The notes under the pieces were generated by a model. It was not told where the DNA came from. It did no database searches and saw only the letters and a program-made list of their open reading frames with translations. Made by a program: the position numbers and the translations under genes. DNA of 64,000 bases. It comes from Rhizoctonia solani. Lineage: Eukaryota > Basidiomycota > Agaricomycetes > Cantharellales > Ceratobasidiaceae. Positions 10,897 to 22,339 of this stretch are shown piece by piece. Every line of letters begins with the position of its first letter. The stretch's first letter is position 1. The stretch covers positions 620,001 through 684,000 of the forward strand of contig NC_057375.1 in assembly GCF_016906535.1 (NCBI RefSeq), read 5' to 3'.

Positions 10897-12465
10897 TTGG
10901 CTACAACACTCGTACCACCTTTCACTTGCTCTCGTTTTTTGTACAGATACTATAGCACGATGCCGTCGCCTGCGTTGCTCAAGTTGGACCATGGTCCTAA
11001 TTCGAATCCGCCTTCGCGGAGAGGATCGATGGCTGCCATCCAGTCGCTCGGAGGTCTCTCTATGGAGAGTTCCGTCCAGTCTCCGTATGTCAAGGAGGCC
11101 TTGAAGAGGGCTACTATGCAGCTCGAGGTTCTCGAGAGTGCAAAACGCTTGGCGGCATATACTGCTGTCGACCACCATATTCTGCCTGAACACACTGTAT
11201 GTCCCTCTCTACTCTTGTGAATGCGTATTGATTGGGTCTAGGTTATTGGAATCGGATCAGGTGTGTTCTCATTCCGTTCAACTTAACAGTTGATTAATAT
11301 GCGTGTAGGCTCCACCGTGCCGTATGTCGTAGACCGGATTATCCAACAGGGAGACAAATTGAACAAGAACAGAGTGTTCATCCCCACCGGTCAGTTCTCC
11401 CTCTGAATCCATTGGCAGAGTGTTAATGTCTGCCACAGGGTTCCAATCGAAGGAGCTGATCGTCAGGGGTGGACTTAAACTCGGAGATGTCGATCAATAT
11501 CCTACTATTGATGTCACTATTGATGGCGCTGACGAGCAAGTCCCCCTTCATCTTCACTCTAGGATCAAGAAACTGATATTTTTTTTCCATACAGAGTAGA
11601 CGCAGAGCTCAACTGCCTCAAAGGTGGTGGAGCATGTCATTTGCGAGAAAAGGTCTTGGCCGAGGCTGCAGACATGTGAGTCCTCGTTCCCGGCCTTTCC
11701 TTGTACTTTTGGCTGATAGTACTATTTTTTTCAAACCAGATTCGTCATTGTCGCAGATTATCGCAAAAATACAGGTCTACTCGGAAAGAGCGTGAGCCTC
11801 CTTGTTTTTTCTTCACATACCAAAGATGTTAATGTGCGAGGAGAAAAGTGGAAACAAGGCGTCCCTATCGAGGTTGCTCCGTTTGCGTATGCCAAGCTGT
11901 TGCAGAATTTACATCGACTTGGTGCGTTTACCTTTTTCTCTCTCGCCTTCATACATGACCTTTCCTTGGTGGTGGGAACTAATAAACCAAACTTAATAGG
12001 TTCGCCCGAAGCCACACTTCGAATGGCAAAAATGAAAGCGGGGCCCATCGTCACCGACAACGGCAACTTTTGCATCGATGCGCCGTTTGACGAGGCGTAT
12101 ATGCAAGATCCCCACGATGTGAGTCCACGAGTTCGATCATTACCGGGTTGGGATCATATTTGCCTTGGATTTCTTTTAATCCACTCGGGAACACTTGTTT
12201 TTCGCACAACTCGTAAATAACCTACTCACACTCATACCCACACAGCTCCTTGCGAAAATCAAAATGTTGACAGGCGTCGTCGAAGTCGGGTTGTTCTGTG
12301 GAATGGCCAAGGCTGCGTATTTCGGAAACGAGGTTAGTTGGATACTCGTTTACGCCTTGTCAGCTGTTGTGTTCTAATCCATGTGTGATGAAATAGGACG
12401 GGAGTGTGAGTGTTCGGTATGAGAATGGGACGAGCGACACGATTAGTGCGAGTGCTGTCGAGTGA
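10897..12465 (+). CDS. RKI1: Ribose-5-phosphate isomerase
   Basis: Converts ribose 5-phosphate and ribulose 5-phosphate in the non-oxidative pentose phosphate pathway (RpiA family, cytosolic). Ten exons join in frame to 325 residues: 10897-11196, 11242-11260, 11309-11389, 11439-11535, 11595-11675, 11740-11791, 11849-11921, 12000-12118, 12246-12332, 12397-12465. Family motifs appear in order: [62 protein letters not shown] and [13 protein letters not shown]. The catalytic Asp and Lys/Glu positions lie in the DGADE and [11 protein letters not shown] motifs. The fourth intron (11536-11594) starts with GC instead of GT. The start could also be the in-frame ATG at 10960 (MPSPALLK); the extra 21 residues would then be leader. 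Confidence 0.95.
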
Positions 12466-12881
12466 TGGACTGGGCTGGGTTGGGGTTTACGAGATGGGGA
12501 GGATGGGGGGAGGAGTGGTTGAAGAGTCTTGTGAGGGTGATCTAGGAATGGAGGTCTTGGATATGTGTTGGTATATAGATAACTTGGATGAAAAAGGTCA
12601 TAATCTCGCGTGTGAGGAGGGATAAAATGGGAAATGTCAGAGGGTAAAATTAACCCGTCGTCAAGAGGTAGCTTTTCGGAATAGATGCGCGAATAAAACA
12701 CTTTGTTTGTTTTATCAGTCTTCCAAAGCTACCTTTAAAAAAAGCACACACGAATCCAATTATATGCGCACTACAAATCTCCCACATCAAACCAAAAGGA
12801 ACATTCACATGCCCACACTCAAGCGCCGGAATATGGGTGGCAGTGCCATCCAATCAAGCAGAGGCAAAGTAATATTCGACC
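12466..12881. other. Intergenic region between RKI1 and PEX19
   Basis: About 416 bases with no gene seen. It holds the 3' region of the isomerase gene and the promoter of PEX19. Confidence 0.45.
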
Positions 12882-14203
12882 ATGACCACTCCCTCGTCCA
12901 ACGCCGGCAAACCTCCCGCTCCCGAGCCGCCCAAAGTTGAAGAAGAGGACTTGGACGAACTTGATGGTATGCTTCGTATTCGTCTTTTATCCATGTACCG
13001 AGCGAGTTCTGATATACTACTATTGCTATTGCTACTGCTATTACTATGTGGTAGATCTCCTCGATCAATTCACCCCCGCCGTACCCCCTGCTGCTGCTGT
13101 CCCTCCCGCCACATCCAAACCTGCCCCGCCAACAAATGCACCCAAGCCAAACGAACCTTTTACAAACGGACTGTCGGAAGACTTTGAGGCTGCGCTCATG
13201 CGTGAGATGGAAGCTATGATGCGCGGCGAATCGTCCTCCACGACCACCACCACAACAACAACAACCGGTACTTCCACCGACGGCGGGGCAGACGACCTAG
13301 CGGCCGCATGGCAAAAAATGCTCATAGGCGAGTTGGAAGGTACGAATCCACAAGAGGACCAACATGACATGTCCGACTTGTTCAAACGCTTCGGTGGTAT
13401 GGATCCTATCCCCAATCTCAATCTCAATCCCAATGGCGATCCCAATCGGGAAGAAACGAATCCGGATGCGCCGGATAGTGAGTTCCAGCGGACGATTCGG
13501 CAAGCGATGGATAAGCTCAAGTCGTCGGATGAGAGTGCTCGGGCTTCCGGTTCGGGACCGGGTTCTGGTTCGGGATTAGGACTGGGAGGAGAAGGAGACG
13601 ATTTTGCCGAGTTTTTGAAACAGTTGAGTCAAGGTGGGGATGGGAACGAGGAAGGGTTGCAGGGGATGATTGAAGGTATGATGGGGCAGTTGATGGGCAA
13701 GGAGATTTTGTATGAGCCGTTGGTGGAGATGAATGAAAAGGTGAGGAAGGGGAGGAGGGTTCTTGGTTATTCTCGTTTTGGGTGGCCAAGGTTGATCTTT
13801 GGATGATAGTTCCCTGGGTACTTTGCCGAACATCCCAATTTGCCCGAGGAGGATATGAAGCGGTACAAATCTCAACAGGCGATTGTGAAGCAATTGGTGG
13901 AGATATACCAGAAACCGGATTATTCTGATGATGATAAAGAGACGGGGAAGGAGGTTCTTAGACTTATGAATGAGGTGAGTATGGGTGTAAGTTTTCTCGC
14001 GGGGATTATTACTCATTTGCTGGGTCAGATGCAAGAACTTGGGTCGCCCCCGACGGAGATTATGGGAGAGGTTCCGGCCGGCTTTGTGAGTTAAAACTCC
14101 CATTAACTTGCTTGCAATTTCTTTTACTGATTTATCGTAGGATTTTAATTCACCAGAAGGCATGGCGAAGATGTTGGACTCTGACGGATGTGTGATTGCA
14201 TAG
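12882..14203 (+). CDS. PEX19: Peroxin PEX19, peroxisomal membrane-protein chaperone/import receptor
   Basis: Cytosolic, farnesylated receptor that binds peroxisomal membrane proteins and docks on PEX3. Five exons (12882-12966, 13055-13740, 13810-13974, 14029-14085, 14141-14203) join in frame to 351 residues. The acidic N-terminal EEEDLDELDDLLDQF motif is the PEX3-binding type. The middle carries a helical region (SEDFEAALMREMEAMM), an acidic and Gly/Ser-rich linker, then the C-terminal client-binding domain (LMGKEILYEPL, EEDMKRYKSQQAIVKQLVEIY, MQELGSPPTEIMGEVPAG). The protein ends CVIA, a CaaX box matching farnesylation of PEX19. The second exon reads through its own donor in the raw frame to 13806, which is why the last exons are easily missed. 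Confidence 0.95.
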
Positions 14204-15107
14204 ATATTCCCAGCCGCTACATTGATATCCGATCGTTCCACATGTGCCTGGATCTTGGTATTTACCGTTAATCTACATGAGATATTACTGAATCTGGTTT
14301 GATTATTGAAAAGACGGTCCATGATAGGTTTGTCTTCAAATAAAAGCTGAGTAAGGGGTCTCCTGAAAGTTGTTCCTCACTACTTTCATTTCAGAGCCCA
14401 CTATGCTGAGTCAGTTTTTGAAGCAAACAAACACTTAAAGGCCGCGGATACTCTAACTGAACAGCTGAAAGCTGGAAGCCGAATTTCATTTTGGCTCCAT
14501 GATGCTACGCTGGCGCACTCGAAGCACCCGACTGTATGCATATATGCCAATGAGGTCCTAGATGTAACAAGCCTATTAGCTCCTATGATGTAGGAAAAGA
14601 CCCAGGACCCAAGCTATCCTGTTCATATTGTTCCCACCCCCCGCGGGTGCGGTCCTTGACCGAACAGTTTCTAGTGCGTCGATCCCGATCGAAAGCGCTC
14701 ATCTACTGATAGTCTCAAACGCACCGATACCACGCAGGAATGAAATTGGCGCATGTGCCGAGTAAAACACAGCACATAGCCATTATAGGAACTCGAATTC
14801 AAGCCAACTTGCCTTTTCGCCTTGCCAAGTTACGTCATAGCTCAGTCCTGGTCATTTCGATTAACCACGCCTCATAAGCATGACCTCTTTTCACTGCATC
14901 ATCAGCTTTTGTTCTCTATACATGACGCACACCTCGAGGCTCGCGTAGAGAACTTTACTCGATATGTTTACTCTCCACTCATTTTCACGGCACGGCTCTC
15001 GTTATACTCGGCCCACGAGGTTACTTGGCGCGTGTTTATATGCGGTGGAGCTTCAGTCCCCAACTAACCAACCTGAATTCATCTCGATCTTCAAACCGCC
15101 CAAAGCC
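14204..15107. other. Intergenic region with one unexplained open stretch
   Basis: No complete gene seen. A plus-strand stretch from about 14353 to 14594 is open for about 80 codons without a plausible start and reads like a soluble helical protein (HYAESVFEANKHLKAADTL, then a TAG). It could be the remains of an exon. The part nearest 15108 is the promoter of the thaumatin-like gene. Confidence 0.35.
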
Positions 15108-16304
15108 ATGCATTCAGTCGCCGCCATCTCGCCACTTTTCTTCTCTCTTGCTACCGCTCGACTGTTCACAGTGTACAACGCATGTCCATTTACGATTTGG
15201 CCTGCCGTATGGACCAACACGAGTTATGGGAATGCGTTTCCGTTGGTAGAGGGCGGATGGGAGGCGCCCACCAATACATCCAAACAGTTTGCTGTACCCG
15301 GTAAGTACACGCACGGGTACTCTTGCGAGCAAAACCTAACACATAGTGTGAAGATAATTGGGCTGCCGGGAGGATTTGGGGGAGAAGAGGATGCGACTTT
15401 TCGAATCCGGAAAGGCAAGGTCCCGATACCTGCGTCACAGGAGGTAAACCCAGTCCGTATGTCCATTCTCGAACTCGTACTTACACTTTATAGGCTGCAC
15501 GGGTGGATTGAATTGTACCAGTGATGGGGCGGCCCCAACGACTTTGGCAGAATGGACGCTTTCGCCTACCGATGACCGTGCTGATTATTATGATGGTAAG
15601 GAAACGGCTCAATAGTTAGAAAGTCGCTCTATTGACATTTCTAAAGTATCGTTGCTGGATGGATTTGACCTCCCCATACGTATAACACCAAGCGCCGAAT
15701 GTCCCGCCGCGGAATGTGCGGTGGACCTGGTCGCAACCTGTAAGCCCTTTAATATTACACTTTAACCGATTGACGGACTGTTTATATATAGGCCCAGAAC
15801 CGTTGAGAATCCCAACGGACCAGAACCAACCTGCACAGGGTTGCACTGTATGTCATTCCTAATTATTTATCCCACCCGAGTTGACCTAACTATGGAGCAG
15901 ACTTCGTGTTTTGCGAACTTGAACGGCAATCCAGGGAACTCGGCCAACTGCTGCACGTAAGTCATGTCATTACCAGGACCAGGGACCCATAATAACTGGG
16001 TTCTAGTGGCCAATTTTCGACACAAGAAGCCTGCCCCTCTAATAATATTGCATTCTTTGATTATTTCCGTAAGTTCTGTGCCTCGTAATTCAGCGCCACA
16101 CAGTAAGCTCAACTCTCCCATGGTTCACAGGGGGCTCGTGTCCTACCGCGTATGCCTGGACATTCGACGGTGGAAATCAGGATATAATCAAGACCTGCTC
16201 GGGAGCAAATCGCGCCGACTGTAAGTACAACCGATTTATCGTGGTGAGTTGCACTGACAAAATGGCGCGTAGACACTGTTACGTTCTGCCCTCCCGGACA
16301 ATGA
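15108..16304 (+). CDS. Thaumatin-like protein (secreted)
   Basis: Secreted thaumatin-family protein (GH152/PR-5-like fold), a group with members that bind or hydrolyse beta-1,3-glucan. Nine exons (15108-15300, 15354-15443, 15494-15595, 15647-15739, 15792-15847, 15901-15956, 16007-16068, 16131-16220, 16273-16304) join in frame to 257 residues. Residues 1-17 are a short signal peptide (MHSVAAISPLFFSLATA). Family motifs follow in order: FTVYNACPFTIWPAVW, DNWAAGRIWGRRGCDF, TLAEWTLS, YYDVSLLDGFDLPI, CAVDLVA, NCCTGQ, ACPS, IAFFDYF and CPTAYAWTFD. Many Cys positions are preserved, consistent with the disulfide-rich fold. The protein ends FCPPGQ. Substrate and biological role are not determinable from sequence. 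It sits beside another secreted carbohydrate-binding gene (LysM, 16772). Confidence 0.92.
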
Positions 16305-16771
16305 AATCATATCTTTGTAATGTAATTGAAAATAACCTAGATTCTGTCGCACATGGTAAATGTGACGCATTTATATAGTTTCCATAGTTTGTGCCCACCA
16401 AAATGGCCGTGAAAAAGAGATAAAACGTAACACATTCTCCATGTTGAATCAGGGGTAACCGTGTTCGTACCTGAGGCACATCGTTTCACCCTCGTGTGCC
16501 TTGGGGAATAGAGACGAATTAGCCGATTTCCATGTTGCCAAGTGGCGGCATGTGACACAAAAGGGAAAAAAGGCCTTGTCATGGGACCCTTTTTCAGAAG
16601 TGGATGCTCTGGATTTGCGAAAGGGGTACCGTCCTGACTTGGCAATTCGTGCCGTTTATAGCCGGCCTACTCAGCTTCTGCCCCTCCAAAAAAAACCACA
16701 TCAGTCTCGTTTCTACTCGTGTTGTACCCTCTTTAACTCACATTCGTTGCTTGATTTCGTATTTCTTCAAT
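16305..16771. other. Intergenic region between thaumatin-like and LysM genes
   Basis: About 467 bases with no gene seen. It likely contains the LysM gene promoter; a weak TTATAG is near 16656. Confidence 0.4.
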
Positions 16772-17605
16772 ATGTTCACCAAGCTCCTTGTTGTCACGGC
16801 GTTGGCTTCTGGTGAGTCTCATCTTTCGAATAGGGCGCTCTGTGTTGACATTGAGTGCAGCCGCATTTGCGAGCGAGTGTGTCCGTACTTACACCGTCAA
16901 GGAGGGCGATTGGTGTGATACCATTAGCGCTGCTAACAATGCGTCTACGTGAGTCTTCATTTCTTAAAGGGAAATCCCAAGCTAAACATCTGGTAGCTAT
17001 CAACTTTCGACTGTGAATGCGGACAAGATCAATGATTCTTGCACCAATCTGGAAGTTGGTCAAGAACTTTGCCTTGGTAAAGTAGGCCAGGATTGCACAA
17101 TCACCCACAACGTTGGTATGTTGTATTAAAGTCTCAGATATGCTGTCTGTTTAAACGCGGAACGGTTGTAGTATACGGGGATACTTGCGATAAGATCATG
17201 CAAGGTGCAGCTATCAACGCTACGATGCTTTACGCCAACAACCCTCAAATCGACGAGTACTGCAGCAACATCTATATCGGCGAGGTGCTATGCGTAGCTG
17301 GTGCATACGCCGCACCAGAGTCCATTCCAGATCGCCAAATCGGTTCTCCTGGAGGAGAGCCTGCAGGTCCTCCTGCCTCAGTGCCCTACCCTGAAGCTAA
17401 AGCGACCGCTAAACCCAAATCCAATGACCCCGCTCCTACACCGGCTCCCGAAAACAACGACCCAGCTCCTGCTCCGGCTCCTGAAAATAACAACTCGGCA
17501 CCTGCCCCAGCTCCCGAAAATAGCCAGCCCTCGTCTCCCTCTCCTGACAGCGACGATGATGCTGATCTTCCCGAATGCGAGGATCCCAATGATGATGGCT
17601 ACTAA
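16772..17605 (+). CDS. Secreted protein with two LysM domains
   Basis: Predicted extracellular chitin/N-acetylglucosamine-binding LysM protein; secreted fungal LysM proteins include effectors that shield hyphal chitin from host recognition. Four exons (16772-16811, 16861-16948, 16997-17115, 17172-17605) join in frame to 226 residues. Residues 1-18 are a signal peptide (MFTKLLVVTALASAAFAS). LysM1 spans about 22-70 (YTVKEGDWCDTISAANN ... LEVGQELCLG). LysM2 spans about 75-125 (CTITHNVVYGDTCDKI ... IYIGEVLCVA). The tail (about 126-226) is Pro/Ala-rich with three PAPENN-type repeats and an acidic end. No catalytic domain is present. An effector role is inference from architecture. Confidence 0.92.
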
Positions 17606-19445
17606 GCAGCTATAGACTGCTGGGTTATGTATGTAGTAGTTTGAGTGGACTTGGGTTTTGGACTCTCCGTTTATAGTAGTTATTTATGGGTCTAATATAC
17701 CATAGTTGATCCATCCCTGATCACTGATCGAGAATGAGCAAAGTTTCTGGTAAGCCCGGTAGTTTCGGTTAAGTTCGTTGGGAAGGGGGGCATGTTCTCT
17801 TGGCAACGCGATCACGTGTGCGTTGGTTTGGAAGCTTCGACTCGAGTTTTGGACTCCTAAAATAATCAAGCACATTTGTCAGGAAAACGAGTCGAATTCC
17901 GAAGTGGCTCCCATCATAAAGTGATTGTTTCTTCAATACATATATCGGTTTCTATGTGCTACTCAGCTAAATATTCATTTGCTCTGGAGTCTAATCAGGT
18001 CACTTAGCTCTGGAGCGCCCCGGAGAATCCTAAAGTTGGGTGGTCCTTTTAGAGAAGTAGGCAGTTTCATTGAGTAGCATGTGGTCATACATGCATATAT
18101 TCAAATGGACAATAGTGGCAAGTGTGCTCGAGTGGCAACTTTGCCGGCATACGCACCCGAATTCGGTCAAATATATTTATAGTGTGCATGTGGCACGAAA
18201 GCACGAGAAAAATGATAATTCAGAAACGGAGACAAATGTAGATGAGAACTGATCGGTATGGAACGAACTTCATGTTTCGTAAAAACTAGTGTTCTTTTAC
18301 CTCGAGCCTATCTCGCTCATCCACATACCTCACATTGTGTCTCCATCAGGAAGCCCAGAGAAGTTCTGTTAGGAATGATCATGATACTTCGTTTTCGTTT
18401 GTACACCATATCGATCAAATGATCATTACTTCATCGCGATCATAACTTAATTTGGCTTAATTTGGATTCTAACTACGATTGGCGTTTTGTAACTCATGCC
18501 TTGTCCAGCCTATGTGAGTAACTAACTGTGTTGCTGAGTTTTCAATGAGTTATGGTGGTGCGCCAGCGCCAAGTTCAAGCACGATGGTTTACTCGATTAT
18601 TTCCAGTGGTACCAACCCAATATGAGACTGTGATTATAGCTGCGAGGCACGGGGCAATCACTCCTCTATCTGCAGTAGACTCTCGTTCTATGCTCGTTGA
18701 TAGGCTCCAATCAAGATGGCCAAAGCCGATATCTTAGCTATCCTACTGGCCAAAAGGCGATAATACTCTTCGAAAGGAACACGAAACGAGGGAGCATGGT
18801 GTGGGAGTCCAGTGTAGCCTATAGTCCTTCTCCGTCCTGAAGCTTTCAATTACGAATAGTGCTATTATTGGGCGGTCTAGCCCAACGCCAGTCGGCCTTA
18901 CCTTCCCTTGCACGCACGTGGTGAATCGTAAAATCGTATATATGAATCCACGGCCTGCTTTGATCCTCCGCGAGTCTTCGTCATCGGGTCAATGATAGGT
19001 AAATCACATGGTACGTGAACACGAGAAACGGAGAGGTACCGGAAAGCAAGGCAGAGGGAGCTGGAATGTGTCGGACTTCCGGCCCATTCTCCCCATTGGA
19101 TGCTGGCCTACTATGGCAGTGGGATAGGTTTCAAGTTTGGGCTTATGTATATAAACTCTCGAATCGAAACAAACAAAATGCATTTATCATGATTATTGAG
19201 CCTGGTTGAGCGAATGCAATGGGCTCCAACTATGTCGTGCTATACAATAATCTAATGTAATAGGAGCTCAGTACTAATAAACTCCTTGCTGAGTAATTAG
19301 AGACACTCGGCATGCTTGCCGTGAGTAAATGACTCGATTCAGCAAGAGTTTTGAAATCCACTCCAAGCGCCCAACCATAACATGAGAGAGCCTGGATCTT
19401 TTTGAGCTGGGAGGGACTTGGTTTACCCTTCTTTCAGTACAGAGT
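17606..19445. other. Intergenic region, no gene seen
   Basis: About 1.8 kb, AT-rich, with only short unsupported frames (17684-17875, 18070-18252, 18552-18737, 19015-19209). No repeats or RNA genes recognised. Confidence 0.45.
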
Positions 19446-20911
19446 ATGGCTGCACCTGGTTACTCTAGTAGCGAAAACTCTGCTCCAGCATATTCTGCCT
19501 CAGCGTCGGATGGCGAACATGTTCTAGAGTTTCAATCACCACTAGTCGCCCGGCCAGTTAATCTTCCAGACCGATATGTATTTCAATCGCAGCGCATAAA
19601 GCTAGACCTGGGAGCACGGGTCTGGCCTACAGATACCCCATGTTTTGGGTATACTGGTACTGTCAAGGGTGTGGTATCTGTAGCGTCTCTTGAACATGTC
19701 AAGTCCGTTGTTGTTGTGGTATGTATAAGGCTGTATCTGTCACTCATTTTTTATAGATTAACGGGACTCTTCTCTTAGGTTGAAGGAGTAGTGACAACAA
19801 GCTATATGGAGCGAGGGGTTCTTGCTGGGCACTCAGAGTCCATCTTGTTTCAGCGCTCCACTACACTATACAAAAAGGGACCTATTTTACCAGATCTAGA
19901 GTCCGGTCTGGATTATCCGTTTTCAATAGGGTTTCCTACTACCTGCGATGGTAGGATAGACCCCCTCCCACCTTCTTTCAAGTATTCTTTTCCTGGGGTA
20001 TTGTTGAAGATTCAATATCATGTCCGCGTTGAAATGCCAAGATCAGGCCTGCGCCGATGGGAGAAGTGAGTCATATCCTTGTAGAAAAATAATTATAATT
20101 TTATTTATGGATAAACGCATTTTACTTTGCTAGTATCATGGTTCCTATCTTATACCTCCCACGTTCTCATGCACATACAAGTCTTCAGGAACTTCCGTTG
20201 TATACAGACAGGGTCGACCCTTCAGTCATGACTCCAACTCAAGGTATGAAGGAAATCGACCTCCCTCCCAGATCAGCCAATAAAACGAGTAAACACAGCA
20301 AGCCCCTAAGTACTGGTGTTCAAGCCAAGGTTTGGGCTACCAAAATTCCAAGAGTTTATGCTGAGATCTTAGACTTTATAGATTGCACTCCCTTTCCCCT
20401 TGATTGTAGCGTCTGGCGACCCTATACCCTTTGTCATAACAATTCACTCTCAATCACAAGCAATTGCAGTCCTTTATACCAACATCACACTCCAACTTTT
20501 TAAAGTCACGACAACTCAGGTACCTCAAGGCACTCTCTCTAAAGAAGAAGTTCTAGCCTCTGGAAATGCATATGACCTGGAGCAACCAGGAAATGGAGTT
20601 CAAGTTCTGCGTGGAGAGCTGGGAAGCGGGGTTCTGGGAGCTGAGCACTCCTGGTCAGTAGGGGAAATGATTCAAATAAAGGTGAATCCCGCCTCTAAAT
20701 GACGCTAAGAAGACGGCCTTGATGCTTTATTTACCAGCACGAGATTAGACTATCTCTAAGACCTCCTGCATGCAGAGTTGCGCTATCAACAAATCTCCCT
20801 GTTTTTGAGTATACGATTGGCGTGGGAATTATGACTCACCAATATTCCCCGGACCCATATACTGATATGGGCATCCCAGCTTTGAGACTAATTGGCCTGA
20901 ATGTTGCTTAA
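19446..20911 (+). CDS. Arrestin-like protein
   Basis: Arrestin-fold protein of the kind widespread in Agaricomycetes; such alpha-arrestins act as adaptors in membrane-protein ubiquitylation and trafficking. Five exons (19446-19718, 19779-20065, 20134-20329, 20382-20681, 20738-20911) join in frame to about 409 residues. After a Ser-rich N terminus there is an arrestin N-domain pattern: VKGVVSVASLEHVKSVVVVVEG, then FSIGFP and VLLKIQYHVRVEM. The C-domain follows: IALPFPLIVASGDPIPFVITI and a final beta-rich part (HEIRLSLRPPACRVALSTNLP). The exon 3/4 junction rests on a 52-base intron (20330-20381) whose sequence is partly open in frame, so that boundary is the least certain. No PPxY motif is obvious. 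Confidence 0.75.
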
Positions 20912-22339
20912 AGGCTGCTAATGATGTGCTTATGATTAAGAGATCCCACAATAAATTTCTTTGTATGAGTTATATACCTTGTTATGGCGCATGTGCTAAT
21001 TCCTGATGGAATTTTGTATGCCAAATTGAATTATATTATTAGCATATAATGCCCAAGGCCATTCAGTCTTATATGGGATACATGTTCTAATACTACACCC
21101 GCCTTGGGCCAACCGTTCAAATCTTGAATTCATCTTTTCAACTCATGGCTGTTCTTAAAGCCATCCAACACCCAAGGCATGTGTTAATTATATTGTGTCT
21201 TGGGAATTAGAAAGGAAGATAATGAGACTGTGCCTATTAGCATAGCTCCTCCCAACAATCAAGGGGATTAGGTTGGGTTGCACCCATGCTTGATCGGGTT
21301 GAAGGTCCAAGGTTGCTTTACACTTAGCAATGACGCATAATTTCATATCTCTGATTACCCCAGCTTCAAATAAGATCAGTAATTGTGGAAATTATATGCA
21401 TACATCCATTAAATTATGAGCTAGGAAGAGTATGGGTTAAAGCCAAAAAGAATAGGAAGCAGGGATACTAATAAAAGCGCACACAAATCCTGGGAGTTTT
21501 GTATTGTGCTCCAGGAATAAGATCCCTGGGTGGGCTCTGGTTTACTCTACGGGGGCATGAATTTATCCGGAGGCCTCCAGAGCACTCATGAGGACCGGAG
21601 CGCTGCGAGGAGGCCCCCCCCAATCCGTCAGTGTCGTAAGTTCCTATGTCACATTGTGCGGTCTCACGAGTTGATGTAGAGCCTTGCAATCTACTCGATC
21701 CACTCGTGGTTACTCACGAGTTTGATACTCTTCTCACAATTGAGTGGTCTTTGCGGCGTTGTTTGTTGATTAGCTACATGTGTACGCTTGCTTTTAAACT
21801 ATAATTGGCGATTGATCTCATTCACGCACACAGTGTAATACAGCTAATACAGTAATTCATTGTTTCAGTTCTCACAGAGGCTTGCGCAACACAAGCATAC
21901 GTCACAAGTATAACCCAATACAACCCAACGCTACACGGCACGACACAATCCAACACAAAACGACACGATGCGGCACAAAACGACACGCAAAATGACACGA
22001 CGTAAGATAATAGTACATGATATAAAGTAGAAACGGCGGAGTGGGGGTTGAGGCAAGTCAAGGCACAGGCAATAACGCACATGAGGATGAGGAAGAACAA
22101 TATGGATACGGGGCTGAGCAGTATACCTAACCATGGAGAAAACAAGACAAATTAGACGGAACGGGTTTTGCGTGTATGATTGGGAGGAGGCAACAAGTCG
22201 ACAGAACACCAAAGAGCTAAGAGCAAAAAGAGCAAGAAAAGGGAAAGGGAAAGTCGATGAGTTGAGTCATTGTGTACACGCTGGTCTGGAGTCGGGGTTG
22301 TGAGAGGGCATGACGGGTGACAGTCTTGAGTTAATACGC
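20912..22339. other. Intergenic region flanking the DUF6532 gene
   Basis: About 1.4 kb with no supported gene. The short minus-strand frames at 21822-22212 are low-complexity Cys/Val/Leu-rich shadows of a tandem repeat. It is the 3' flank of the disrupted DUF6532 gene. Confidence 0.45.
21932..22002. repeat. Degenerate CGACACAA-type tandem repeat
   Basis: About 70 bases in which CGACAC-containing units of roughly 15-18 bases recur five times with variation (CACGACACAATC, AACGACACGATG, AACGACACGCAA, ATGACACGACG). It is purine/pyrimidine-skewed and gives spurious open frames. Confidence 0.6.

Noticed and set aside
13065..14322. Long minus-strand frames (13065-13520, 13576-14322)
   Set aside because: Antisense of PEX19 exons 2 and 3; PEX19 is supported by conserved motifs and a CaaX end.
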